DNA of 64,000 nt from Halalkaliarchaeum sp. AArc-CO. GTDB lineage: Archaea; Halobacteriota; Halobacteria; Halobacteriales; Haloferacaceae. The DNA is taken from contig NZ_CP087723.1 in NCBI RefSeq assembly GCF_024972735.1, positions 930,001-994,000 of the forward strand, in the 5' to 3' direction. The notes beneath the pieces were generated by a model. The model saw only the letters and a list, made by a program, of their open reading frames with translations. It searched no databases and was not told the DNA's origin. Position 1 is the first letter of the stretch; each line of letters opens with the position of its first letter. Both the position numbers and the translations under genes were made by a program. Below are positions 36,124 through 44,477 of this stretch, in pieces.

Positions 36124-36750
36124 GTGGAGTTCGAATCGGCACGGAAACGGATGGTCGAGGCGATCGATCCCGAACTCGAGACGACGGCTGACGCTCTCCG
36201 TGTGGTCCCCCGCCACGCATTCGTCACCGAGCGGTGGCGTCATCTCGCGTACGCGGATCGGCCGCTACCCATCGGCGGCGGCGCGACGATCAGCGCGCCG
36301 GGGATTGTCGCGGAGATGTGCGATCACCTCGCGCTCGCTTCGGGGGATCGGACGCTGGAGGTCGGCACCGGATGCGGCTACCACGCCGCGGTGACTGCCG
36401 AGATCGTCGGCGCCGAAAACGTCTACACGGTCGAGATCGACGCCGAACTCGCCGACGCGGCGCGCGAACGGCTCACGGAGCTGGGATACGGCGCTGTGTC
36501 GATCCGCGTCGGGGACGGCCGCGAGGGCTGGCCCGAACACGCACCCTACGACAAAGCGTATCTGACCTGTGCCGACCGGACGTTCCCCGACGCGGTCGTC
36601 GAGCAGGTCCGCACGGAGGGGCTCCTGCTCGCACCGATCGGCCTGGCCGATCAGCGGCTCGTGCTGGCAACGAAGCTTCAGGACGGCTCGCTCGATCGTC
36701 TCGACTGTGGGCCGGTTCAGTTCGTCACCATGCAGGGGCCGGACGTTTGA
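36124..36750 (+). CDS. pcm: Protein-L-isoaspartate O-methyltransferase
   Basis: Pcm repairs isoaspartyl residues in aged proteins by SAM-dependent methylation. The 208-residue protein has the SAM loop LEVGTGCGYHAAV near residue 80, the upstream GGGATISAPGIVAEM segment and a hydrophobic end. The GTG start at 36124 (MEFESARKRM) is supported by a TATA-like CTTATTTT about 30 nt upstream; an in-frame ATG at 36070 would overlap the promoter and is rejected. It is divergent from the PLD gene. Confidence 0.85.
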   Translation: MEFESARKRMVEAIDPELETTADALRVVPRHAFVTERWRHLAYADRPLPIGGGATISAPGIVAEMCDHLALASGDRTLEVGTGCGYHAAVTAEIVGAENVYTVEIDAELADAARERLTELGYGAVSIRVGDGREGWPEHAPYDKAYLTCADRTFPDAVVEQVRTEGLLLAPIGLADQRLVLATKLQDGSLDRLDCGPVQFVTMQGPDV

Positions 36751-36775
36751 TTACCTCAGCCGCCGAACTGTCGGT

Positions 36776-37189
36776 ATGGTGATCCTGGTTCCGATCGACG
36801 ACTCCGATCCGTCTCGGGAGGCGCTGGAACTCGCGTATACGGATCATCCGGACGCGGCGTTTCTGGTGTTGCACGTGCTGGACCCCCAGCGGAGCGTCCT
36901 CGCCGGTGGGCTCGGCAACATCGACGCGGCGATCGAGGGCCACCAGGAGGACGCGGAGGCGCTGCTTGCGGACGCACAGCGGCTGGGAGAAGAACGCGGT
37001 TTCGACGTCGAGACCGAACTCGCATTCGGGCGTCCGGCCCGGGTGATCGTCGAGTACGCGGGTCTCGAGGAGGTCGAACAGGTCGTCATCGGCAGTCACG
37101 GCCGGACCGGAGCCGCGCGGGTGCTGCTGGGAAGTGTCGCAGAAACGGTGGTTCGTCGGTCGCCAGTCCCGGTGACGGTCGCGAGGTGA
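36776..37189 (+). CDS. Universal stress protein (UspA family)
   Basis: The 137-residue protein has a single Usp alpha/beta domain (MVILVPIDDSDPSREALELA) with the ATP-binding G-x2-G-x9-G-(S/T) motif in GSHGRTGAARVLLGSVAE. It follows pcm by 25 bp. A longer upstream frame (36569) shadows pcm and is not used. The role is stress-related, but not specific. Confidence 0.9.
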   Translation: MVILVPIDDSDPSREALELAYTDHPDAAFLVLHVLDPQRSVLAGGLGNIDAAIEGHQEDAEALLADAQRLGEERGFDVETELAFGRPARVIVEYAGLEEVEQVVIGSHGRTGAARVLLGSVAETVVRRSPVPVTVAR

Positions 37190-37240
37190 GCCGACGATCG
37201 TCGGTTATCGTTGTCGACGAGCGGCTCTCAGAAACGCGGC

Positions 37241-38605
37241 TCAGGCAGTCGGTTCGGGTTCCTCGCCGAGCGTCGCCTGCGCCTTTTCGGCCTCCGTCTG
37301 GAGGAGGAACGAGCGCTCGTCGTCGTATTCGGCGGCGATCTCCAGCGCCTCGCGGGTGCCGATCTGTCTGAGTGCCCACGCGGCGGCGGCCCGGGTGGTG
37401 TCGTCGTCGTCAGTTTCGAGCGTCTCCGACAGCGGCTGAATCGCCCGGGTGTCGCCGATGAAGCCGAGCGCACGCGCAGCCACCGGGCGCACGTCTGCCT
37501 CCCCCGCCGCCAGGTGGTTCGCGATCGGCTGGACGGCTTCCGGGGAGCCGATCTCCCCCAGCGCCTTCAGGGTGACCTTCTGTAGCTTCGCGTCGTTGTC
37601 GGGATCCACGTACTCCACCAGCGTGTCGACGGCCTTCTCGGCGCGCATCTTCCCGAGGATCCGGATCGCGTCGTGGTTCCGCCGGTTCGCGAGCCCGAGC
37701 ATCTCCTCGATGGCCTCGTCGGTGGCGGCGATCCGGCCCATCCGTTCGAGCGCCTCCAGGCAGTGTTCCTCCATGAAATCCGACTGGAGGGAGTTCAACG
37801 CGAGCAGCACCATGTCGACGTTGCCGCGCTGTTCGTGTTCCTTGAGCGCCGACCACTCCACGGGATAGTCCTTGTAGTGGCCGAGCACGTCGTAGTACCC
37901 TTCGGCTGCGAGCTGATCTCTGGTCTCGAGGTCGCTCCACTCTTCGGCGTCCTCGAGCCCCGCCTCCAGCTCTTCGACGGCTTCGAGTAGCGACGCGATG
38001 GTCTCGGCGTCGTCGTCGGCGTCGAGTTCGGCGTCTTCGACCGCCTCCTCGACGGACTGGAGCGCGGCCGCGAGCGCCCCGTCGGAGTTCTCGCCGGCGT
38101 CCGACTCTCCGTCGCCGTCGATCGCGAACGAGGCGTCGAGCGTCCCGCCGACCACCTCGAGGAACGCCGACACGGCGGCCTCGACCTCGGGGACGCCGTC
38201 TTCCGTCCACCGAGTTCCGGTGAGGGTCGACCGGGCGCCGGAGACCGCGTCGACGACGTCCTCGCCGTACGGCCCGCGAGCGTCCTCGATCCCATCTCGG
38301 AGGTCGCCGATCCGGTCTTCGAGTTCCTCGACCGGGGACGGTCCGTCGTCTTCGTCGTCTTCCTCGCCCCCCTCTTCCTCTTCTTCTTCCGGGAGTTCGA
38401 CGCCCTCGAGGTCGCTTTCGACTCCGTCGAGGTCCGCCTCGACGTCGTCGAGGTCGGCTTCCGTCTCCGCGTCCTCGAGCGCCGCTTGGACGGCGTCGAG
38501 CAGCTCGCGGAGTTCCCCGATGAGTTCCGGTTCCTCCTGGGTCTCGCCCGCGTCGGTTTCCTCCGCCGCGTCGGCGTCCTCGCCCGCGTCGGCGTCTTCG
38601 CTCAT
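37241..38605 (-). CDS. HEAT-repeat protein with acidic N-terminal region
   Basis: The 454-residue protein has an N-terminal half rich in Asp, Glu and Ala (residues 1-220) with several coiled-coil stretches, and a C-terminal half with about five PBS-lyase/HEAT repeats (for example VQPIANHLAAGEADVRPVAA and IQPLSETLETDDDD) for protein-protein contacts. The start at 38605 (MSEDADAGEDAD) is chosen over 38632. The sequence contains an unusually long Glu run (ELPEEEEEEGGEEDDEDDG). Function unknown; a scaffold is likely. Confidence 0.75.
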   Translation of the reverse strand: MSEDADAGEDADAAEETDAGETQEEPELIGELRELLDAVQAALEDAETEADLDDVEADLDGVESDLEGVELPEEEEEEGGEEDDEDDGPSPVEELEDRIGDLRDGIEDARGPYGEDVVDAVSGARSTLTGTRWTEDGVPEVEAAVSAFLEVVGGTLDASFAIDGDGESDAGENSDGALAAALQSVEEAVEDAELDADDDAETIASLLEAVEELEAGLEDAEEWSDLETRDQLAAEGYYDVLGHYKDYPVEWSALKEHEQRGNVDMVLLALNSLQSDFMEEHCLEALERMGRIAATDEAIEEMLGLANRRNHDAIRILGKMRAEKAVDTLVEYVDPDNDAKLQKVTLKALGEIGSPEAVQPIANHLAAGEADVRPVAARALGFIGDTRAIQPLSETLETDDDDTTRAAAAWALRQIGTREALEIAAEYDDERSFLLQTEAEKAQATLGEEPEPTA

Positions 38606-38687
38606 ATAACGGGAAATCTGCGTGACATCCATAAGGGCGTTTCGCTTGCCGGTGACCGCGGTCGGTGGCGGCCCGTCCTGCGGAGTT

Positions 38688-39689
38688 TCAGGTTCCCTCG
38701 GCGCTGTCCTCGGCGTTCGCCGCCGCGCGGGGGATCGTCACGTCAGCGAGTTCGGATTCGATGGCTTCCCGACGGCGCTCGAACTCGCCGGGGAGAACGA
38801 GACGGCCGCCGAGATCCTCGAGCGGTTCGTCGCTGTCGTATCCGGGGCCGTTCGTGGCGAGTTCGAACAGGATGCCCCCGAATTCCCGGAAGTACACCGA
38901 CCGGAACCAGTGGCGGTCGATCTGTGCGGTCGGCCGGAGTCCCGCCGACTGGACGGTCGCACGCATCGCCTCCTGATCCTCGTCGGTCGGGGTCTGGAAC
39001 GCGACGTGGTGAACGGTGCCGTGTCCTGGACGCCCGCTCTCGACCGTCGAAAGTACGTCGACGTACTTGCCGACGGGCCCGGTCGCGGCGAATCGGGTCC
39101 GCTCGTCTCCGGGCGTGTCGCCCTGTGCCTGTTCGGTGCCGGCCGCTTCGAACCCCATCGTCTCGAGCAGTTCTTCCGTCGGCTCCGGATCTGCGAGCCA
39201 CAGCGTCACCGAGTGGAACCCTCGGATCGCGGCTTCCTCGGGGACGAACTCGGTCCACGGAACGGTGGGATCGTCCGACGGAATCTCGACTGCGATTAGC
39301 TCGACCGGCAGTCCGTCCGGATCCCTAAACGGGAGGACGGTCTCGCCGAAGCGTTCGAGCCGGTCGTCGTACGCGACGTCGTACCGATCGAATCGATCCT
39401 CCCAGTAGTCGAGGCTCCCTTCGGGAACCCGGAAGGCGGTCCGGGCGATCTGTCCCGAGCCGACCTTCCCCTGCGAGAGGTTCTCCCACGGGAAAAACGT
39501 CATGCTCGTCCCGGGGGTGCCCTCGGTGTCGGCGAAAAAGAAGTGGTAGGTGCTGGGGTCGTCCTGGTTGATCGAGCGTTTGACGAGCCGGAGCCCGAGC
39601 GTCTCGACCCAGAAGTCGAGGTTCCGCTGTGGATCGCCGGCGATACAGGTGACGTGATGGATTCCGGGGGTCGGCGTCGGATCAGTCAT
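38688..39689 (-). CDS. VOC-family ring-cleaving dioxygenase-like protein
   Basis: The 333-residue protein contains two vicinal-oxygen-chelate (glyoxalase/extradiol dioxygenase) modules. Ligand candidates are His in GIHHVTCIA, His in RGFHSVTLWL, His in GTVHHVAFQT and Glu in GILFELATNG. The architecture resembles the MhqO/MhqA group that acts on hydroquinones. The start at 39689 (MTDPTPTPGIHH) is preferred over 39719. The substrate in archaea is not known. Confidence 0.8.
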   Translation of the reverse strand: MTDPTPTPGIHHVTCIAGDPQRNLDFWVETLGLRLVKRSINQDDPSTYHFFFADTEGTPGTSMTFFPWENLSQGKVGSGQIARTAFRVPEGSLDYWEDRFDRYDVAYDDRLERFGETVLPFRDPDGLPVELIAVEIPSDDPTVPWTEFVPEEAAIRGFHSVTLWLADPEPTEELLETMGFEAAGTEQAQGDTPGDERTRFAATGPVGKYVDVLSTVESGRPGHGTVHHVAFQTPTDEDQEAMRATVQSAGLRPTAQIDRHWFRSVYFREFGGILFELATNGPGYDSDEPLEDLGGRLVLPGEFERRREAIESELADVTIPRAAANAEDSAEGT

Positions 39690-39737
39690 GGAGACGGTTA
39701 CGTGTCGGAGGGACTTCAATCCGCGCCGACAGTGGTG

Positions 39738-39971
39738 TTATATCGTCTCGGCGGGGCTCTGGGTCGCGTCGGCCACGGCGGGTGTCCCGTCGTCCCGCTG
39801 TCCATCCTGGGTCGCCATCGCCGCTTCTGCTTGCGAGTCCCGCGAGCCCTCGTTCTCACAGGAGCGACACACCCACGTGTCCCCCTCCGTGTGCATCATC
39901 GGACCACACTCGATGCAGAGTACGGCATTTCGACAAACGTTGAAATGGGGATTTATTATCGTCGAACTCAT
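39738..39971 (-). CDS. RPA12/RPB9-like zinc-ribbon protein, N-terminus possibly frameshifted
   Basis: The core CIECGPMMHTEGDTWVCRSC matches small haloarchaeal RNA-polymerase-subunit-M-like zinc ribbons, which usually begin within a few residues of the first Cys. Here no normal start lies just before it in frame: the nearest in-frame ATG upstream is 39971 (MSSTIINPHF), giving 77 residues. An out-of-frame ATG at 39928 lies at the ideal distance from a TATA-like element (39950-39958), hinting at a one-base shift. The tail is rich in Ala, Gln and Thr. The function in transcription is uncertain. Confidence 0.55.
   Translation of the reverse strand: MSSTIINPHFNVCRNAVLCIECGPMMHTEGDTWVCRSCENEGSRDSQAEAAMATQDGQRDDGTPAVADATQSPAETI
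39950..39960. promoter_or_regulatory. Shared AT element between two divergent small genes
   Basis: GATTTATTATC reads as TTTATTAT on the plus strand and ATAATAAAT on the minus strand. On the plus strand it lies 28 nt before the ATG at 39983 of the HTH gene. On the minus strand it lies about 28 nt before the out-of-frame ATG at 39928. One AT-rich element may act as TATA box for both directions. Confidence 0.45.
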
Positions 39972-39982
39972 TTCGTCGAACG

Positions 39983-40201
39983 ATGATGCAGACCTCGCGG
40001 CCGACAAAGCGGGTTCCAACGGAGCTACAGTCGCCACAGGCGAAACTAGTGTATCTGTACCTGTCGACCCACGGGAGTGCGACGATCACCGAACTCCAGG
40101 AGAGCCTCGGGATGAAGAAACTCTCGCTGTACGGCATCCTGAAGACGCTCAGGGAGGAGGGGCTCGTCGGGCAGCGGACGGACGAGTACGTCCTCACCTG
40201 A
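39983..40201 (+). CDS. Small winged-helix DNA-binding protein
   Basis: The 72-residue protein is almost wholly a winged helix: PQAKLVYLYLSTHGSATITE, then LQESLGMKKLSLYGILKTLR as the recognition part and a short wing (GLVGQRTDEYVLT). This is a TrmB/MarR-like HTH. A TTTATTAT box 28 nt before the ATG suggests a leaderless message. The target is unknown. Confidence 0.78.
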   Translation: MMQTSRPTKRVPTELQSPQAKLVYLYLSTHGSATITELQESLGMKKLSLYGILKTLREEGLVGQRTDEYVLT

Positions 40202-40239
40202 TGTTCTGTCGGACCGAGAACTGACCGAGACCACCGCAG

Positions 40240-40395
40240 CTATCGGCGCTTCGAACGAGCTTTCCTGACGGTAGCGCCCTCGCGTACCACGTCTTCACAC
40301 TTCGGACAGGCTCGCGGATCCTCCACGTCGTTTGGAGTGAACACGCGTGCGTACGACCGGGTGACGAACGAGCCACAGTTTTGGCACTCGGGCAT
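40240..40395 (-). CDS. DUF7563-like two-CxxC zinc-finger microprotein
   Basis: A 51-residue frame, below common ORF-length cutoffs, encodes MPECQNCGSFV near its start, then RACPKCEDVVREG, and a basic end RKARSKRR. The two CxxC pairs (CQNC and CPKC) form one zinc site. It resembles the DUF7563 haloarchaeal microproteins. On the minus strand an AATTATTACG element lies about 25 nt before the ATG, as expected for a leaderless gene. Likely a nucleic-acid or protein-binding small protein; function unknown. Confidence 0.72.
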   Translation of the reverse strand: MPECQNCGSFVTRSYARVFTPNDVEDPRACPKCEDVVREGATVRKARSKRR

Positions 40396-40455
40396 ATGTA
40401 GACGTATTCGAATTTACGTAATAATTCTTTGTGCCAGAGAGGTTCCTTCCGGCAG

Positions 40456-41748
40456 TCACGCGGCGTCGGCTGCACCGGCCGTCGGGTTCTCCTCTCGGCC
40501 GACGGGTCGTCCCAGCGCGTACATCGTGTTGTGGCCGGTCACTTCGACCTCGAACACGTCACCAGGTTCGACGCCACGTTCGTCGGCTCGCTGGACGATG
40601 ATCTGGCGGTAGGCGCTGTCGCGGCACTTCACCGAGTCGCCGGTGCCCGGCCGCACCGCGAGGACGGTCCGCCTGGTGCCGACCATCGACTCGTACGCCT
40701 CGCCGACGACGCGCCGCTTCAGTTCGGACATCTCCTTCGACCGCTCCTTTTTGATCGTCCCGCCCAACCCCTTCATCTCGGCGGCGTCGGTGCCGGGACG
40801 CTTCGAAAACCGGGTGACGTTGATCTTCTCTGGACGCACCTCACGGAGCAGTTCCATCGACTGTTCGTGGTCGGCGTCGGTTTCCGTCGGGAAGCCGACG
40901 ATGAAGTCCGTCGAGAGCGTCCACTCGTCGAGACGATCGTCGAACGTCTCCACGATCTCCCGGAAGTACTTCGTGCGGTGCTGTCGCCGCATCTCCTCCA
41001 GCACCTCGTCGCTGCCCGACTGCACCGGCAGGTGGATGAAGTCGTACAGCTTCCGGTTGCGCGCGAAGACGTCGACGAGTTCCTCGGCGATTCCGTGGAC
41101 ACCGCCCGGGTTCGCCATGCCCAGTCGGACGCGGAACTCGCCGTCGATCGCACAGATCCGATCGAGCAGCTCCGGCAGCTTCCGCTCGCCGGTGTCCCAG
41201 CCGTAGACGCCGGTGTCCTGGCCGGTGACCCGGATCTCCTTCGCGCCGGCGTGGACGAGTGCCCGCGCCTTCCTGACGTTCTCCTCGACCGGCGGGGAGT
41301 CGATCCGACCGGTCGCGAACTTCGTGATACAGTACGAGCAGTTGCTCATACAGCCCCGGGCGATCGGGAGGATCCCGACGACTCCGTCGAGTACCGGCTC
41401 GGTGTCGGGCGTCGTCGTCGGACACTCCCCGTTGAGGATCGCCGACGGCACCTCGTCCCAGTGGAGAATCTCCGCGTCGATTCCGGCCTCGCGGAACTGC
41501 TCGCCCTGTGCGAGGGCCATGCAGCCGGTTACGACCAGGTCGGCGGTACCGTCTGCGAGTTCTTCGGCCCGCCGGAGCATGTTCCGTTCGGTCTTCTCGA
41601 CGACGGTACAGGTGTTGAGGATGGCGACGTCGGCCTCGTCCGGGCCGTCGGCTGGCCGGTGGCCGCCGTCGCGGAGCGCCCGCTCGATGCGGCGGCTCTC
41701 CCCGCGGTTGGACGTACAGCCGTACGTCTCGATGTGATACGTCGCCAT
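40456..41748 (-). CDS. tRNA t6A37 methylthiotransferase (MtaB/CDKAL1-like)
   Basis: This radical SAM enzyme adds a methylthio group to t6A37 of tRNA. The 430-residue protein has the UPF0004 domain with cluster cysteines at positions 11, 47 and 76, the radical SAM motif CMSNCSYC (Cys133, 137 and 140), and a TRAM domain at the C-terminus (from about residue 370). The start at 41748 (MATYHIETYGC) matches the family; a longer frame from 41844 is not supported. An archaeal/eukaryotic CDKAL1 type is favoured over RimO or MiaB. Confidence 0.9.
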   Translation of the reverse strand: MATYHIETYGCTSNRGESRRIERALRDGGHRPADGPDEADVAILNTCTVVEKTERNMLRRAEELADGTADLVVTGCMALAQGEQFREAGIDAEILHWDEVPSAILNGECPTTTPDTEPVLDGVVGILPIARGCMSNCSYCITKFATGRIDSPPVEENVRKARALVHAGAKEIRVTGQDTGVYGWDTGERKLPELLDRICAIDGEFRVRLGMANPGGVHGIAEELVDVFARNRKLYDFIHLPVQSGSDEVLEEMRRQHRTKYFREIVETFDDRLDEWTLSTDFIVGFPTETDADHEQSMELLREVRPEKINVTRFSKRPGTDAAEMKGLGGTIKKERSKEMSELKRRVVGEAYESMVGTRRTVLAVRPGTGDSVKCRDSAYRQIIVQRADERGVEPGDVFEVEVTGHNTMYALGRPVGREENPTAGAADAA

Positions 41749-41844
41749 CGGAGTACCTCCTGTTGGTGGCGGACGAGCAAAAGTTCGGCGGATCAGCGTG
41801 AATGAACTGCGAGACAGAACGAGGGCGAAACCACAACGATCCAA

Positions 41845-44202
41845 CTACTCTTCGGGTTTGGTGTCCAAAGCGGCTTCGGCATCGACTTCGAAATCCGAAT
41901 CGGCTTCGGATTCGGGGCCGGAATCCGAATCGAATTTCCGTCCGAACAGCCGTTCCCTGAGCGACCGGCGCCGGGGACGCTCACAGAGCAACACCGAGCA
42001 GTCGACCTCGTCGACGATGCTGTACACCAGCGATCCGCGGAGAAGCCGCGAGAGCAGCCCCCGTTCGGTCGCCCCGATGATCACCATCGTGGCCTCCTCG
42101 GAGTGGCGTCCGATCGCGCTCTCGATGTCGCCACCCGTGTCGACGCTCAGTTCCGCACCTCCGAGACCGTTTTTCTGCGCCCATTCACCGAGGAACTGTG
42201 CGCCGGCCGCGCGTTCCTCCTCGTCGTCGACGACGTACAGGAGTTCGACGGTCGCGTCGCGTCCTTCCTTGAGTGTGCGGGCCACCTCCGCCGAGAGATC
42301 GGAATCGCTCCCGCCGGCGGTCGGGACGAGCACGTGACTCGGGTCGAATCCGGTGTCCTGCAGTACGAGGAAGTCACACGGTAAGTTCCGGGTGAGCTCG
42401 TCCAGCCCGCGCTCGACGCGACCCGACGACCAGAACGGCTGATCGGCCCATCCCATCACGACCAGGTCGGCCTCGCCGGTCTCCGCTGCATCGAAGATTT
42501 CTTCGAAGGACTTGTGTGAGATGACGGTCCTGGTTTCGATGTCGACTCCGAAGGTCTCGGCTTCGTCGGTCGCGTCCGAAAGCAGGCGCTCGGATTCGGC
42601 GTCGAGCTGTTCGATCCGCTCTGCACCGGCCGAAAGCGGCACCTGATCGGGGACGGTGACGATGTGGACTGCCTCGACGACGCCGCCGCGTGCCTTCGCC
42701 ATCACGGCGGCGAGTTCGAGCAGATCGTTTGCGGTCCGCGGGTTCGCGAGCGGCACCATCACCCGGTAGTTCGCCTGTTCGGGTTCGACTTTCGAGGCTG
42801 CCGACACCGCCGCTTCCGGAAGCTCTTCGGAGCGTTCGCTGATGTACTGGCCCAGGTAGCCCTGGTGTTCGGTGTGTTTCCGCGCGTAGATGAAGTACCA
42901 CGCGACAGCCGCTAGAACGAACCCAATCGAGAGGGCGATCTCGAGGCCGTCCATGAATCCGATCAGTCCGAGCGACAACACAGCACCCAGGATCGGGGTG
43001 ACCGGATACAGCGGAACCGTAAAGTCCGGATCGTACTCCGGAACGTCGGCCTCGCGGAACACGATCAGGGCGGTGTTCATCAACGCGTAGACGATCAGGT
43101 GAAGCACCGACGCCGCCTTCGCAAGGATCTCGAGATCCCGCCCGAGCAGTGCGATGAAGATGATGATCATGCTTCCCGTAAGCAGGATCGAACGGTACGG
43201 CGTCGAATAGCTAGGGTGGATCTCGTTGAGCCAGTCGGTGACGATCTTTTCTCTGCCCATCGCGAAGTTGATCCGGGCCGACGAGAGGATCGACGCGTTC
43301 GCCGAGGAGGCGGTCGCGAGCAGCGCGCCGAGCGTCATGACGGTCGCAGCTGCCCCCGCGACCCCCGAGATCGGTCCGATCGATTCGGGAAACGCCACCA
43401 GTGCCGCCTGTGCGACGGGCGCTTCGACACTCAGCTCCGGCCAGGGCACGACCCCGAGCATCACGGTAACGAGGATTGCGTACACGACGGTGACGAACGC
43501 GACACTACCGATCACTGCGATCGGGAGGTTCCGTCCGGGGTTTTTCATCTCTTCGGCGACTGTCGCGATCTTCGCATACCCCAGGAACGAGACGAAGACG
43601 ATCGCCGTCGCTGGCAGCAGTTCCCCGTAGCCCAGCGGAACGAGCCCGCCGTCGCCAGTCAGAACCGCCCAGTCGAACGAGAGCCATCCCGCGACCGCAA
43701 AGATACCGAGTATGGCTAGAAGCGTCAGAACGATGATCGTCTGGACGCCGCCGGTCTCCTTCGCTCCGATGTAGTTCACACCGACGAAGACGATCCCCGC
43801 CAGCAGCGCCCCGACCTGGATCTCGTTTAAAAACAGGATGGACGGTAGCGTCAGCAGTTCGGCGAGATACTGTCCGAACCCGATCGCATAAAAGGCGGAG
43901 GCGAACGCGAGCCCCATCCAGTCGCCGAGCCCGGCGATCGAGCCGAACATCGGTCCGAGCGCGCGGTTGACGTAGTAATATCCCCCGCCGGCTTTCGGCA
44001 TCGCAGTCCCCAGCTCCGAAACCGACAGGGCGTTGATCATCGCGATGATCCCCCCGATGACGAACGAGACGACGACCAGCGGCCCCGCTTCCTGTGCCGC
44101 AAGTCCCGGGAGCACGAAGATTCCGGCGCCGATCATCGTGCCGATCCCGATCATCAGCGCCGACAGGAGGCCGAGGTCCTTTGCGAGTTCTTCGTCAGCC
44201 AC
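41845..44202 (-). CDS. APC-family amino acid permease fused to two UspA domains (copy 1)
   Basis: The 785-residue protein has about 12 membrane helices (residues 10-430) of the amino acid-polyamine-organocation family, with the N-terminal MIGIGTMIGAGIFVLPGLAA substrate-binding loop. Two cytoplasmic UspA domains follow (about 465-610 and 615-745) before an acidic tail. The second Usp domain carries IIGATERGLLSRLLRGSLV, a nucleotide-binding-like loop. Such fusions (cationic amino acid transporter-like) are frequent in haloarchaea and suggest regulation of uptake by ATP or stress. A similar protein is encoded next to it at 44478. Confidence 0.9.
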   Translation of the reverse strand: MADEELAKDLGLLSALMIGIGTMIGAGIFVLPGLAAQEAGPLVVVSFVIGGIIAMINALSVSELGTAMPKAGGGYYYVNRALGPMFGSIAGLGDWMGLAFASAFYAIGFGQYLAELLTLPSILFLNEIQVGALLAGIVFVGVNYIGAKETGGVQTIIVLTLLAILGIFAVAGWLSFDWAVLTGDGGLVPLGYGELLPATAIVFVSFLGYAKIATVAEEMKNPGRNLPIAVIGSVAFVTVVYAILVTVMLGVVPWPELSVEAPVAQAALVAFPESIGPISGVAGAAATVMTLGALLATASSANASILSSARINFAMGREKIVTDWLNEIHPSYSTPYRSILLTGSMIIIFIALLGRDLEILAKAASVLHLIVYALMNTALIVFREADVPEYDPDFTVPLYPVTPILGAVLSLGLIGFMDGLEIALSIGFVLAAVAWYFIYARKHTEHQGYLGQYISERSEELPEAAVSAASKVEPEQANYRVMVPLANPRTANDLLELAAVMAKARGGVVEAVHIVTVPDQVPLSAGAERIEQLDAESERLLSDATDEAETFGVDIETRTVISHKSFEEIFDAAETGEADLVVMGWADQPFWSSGRVERGLDELTRNLPCDFLVLQDTGFDPSHVLVPTAGGSDSDLSAEVARTLKEGRDATVELLYVVDDEEERAAGAQFLGEWAQKNGLGGAELSVDTGGDIESAIGRHSEEATMVIIGATERGLLSRLLRGSLVYSIVDEVDCSVLLCERPRRRSLRERLFGRKFDSDSGPESEADSDFEVDAEAALDTKPEE

Positions 44203-44477
44203 GCTCTTTCACCTCGATTGTACCGCCCCAAAAGTTCGGTTCAGCGCGCCGATCGTCGATCAATCCTCTGGTTCGTTCGTACATAGTTCGATCTGTGTTC
44301 GTTCGAGCGATCCCGGTCGGGGCCAGGCAGAAACTGTCCGTTTGAATCATCTCACGGATGGTCCGCAGCTTCGGAAATTGTCCGAAATGTTCCCCCTACG
44401 GCTTCTGTCACGTCTATGCCCATAGAGGGAACTGGGATAAAAGCAGTTCGACAGCGTTCCGATGCTGTTCGGTTGAC

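Noticed and set aside
40429-41805. 458-residue plus-strand frame
   Set aside because: Antisense to the methylthiotransferase gene with its complete cysteine set.
44203-44477. Small gene between the two APC-UspA genes
   Set aside because: The 275 bases hold no frame with a plausible start, codon pattern or motif, and only scattered AT-rich elements.
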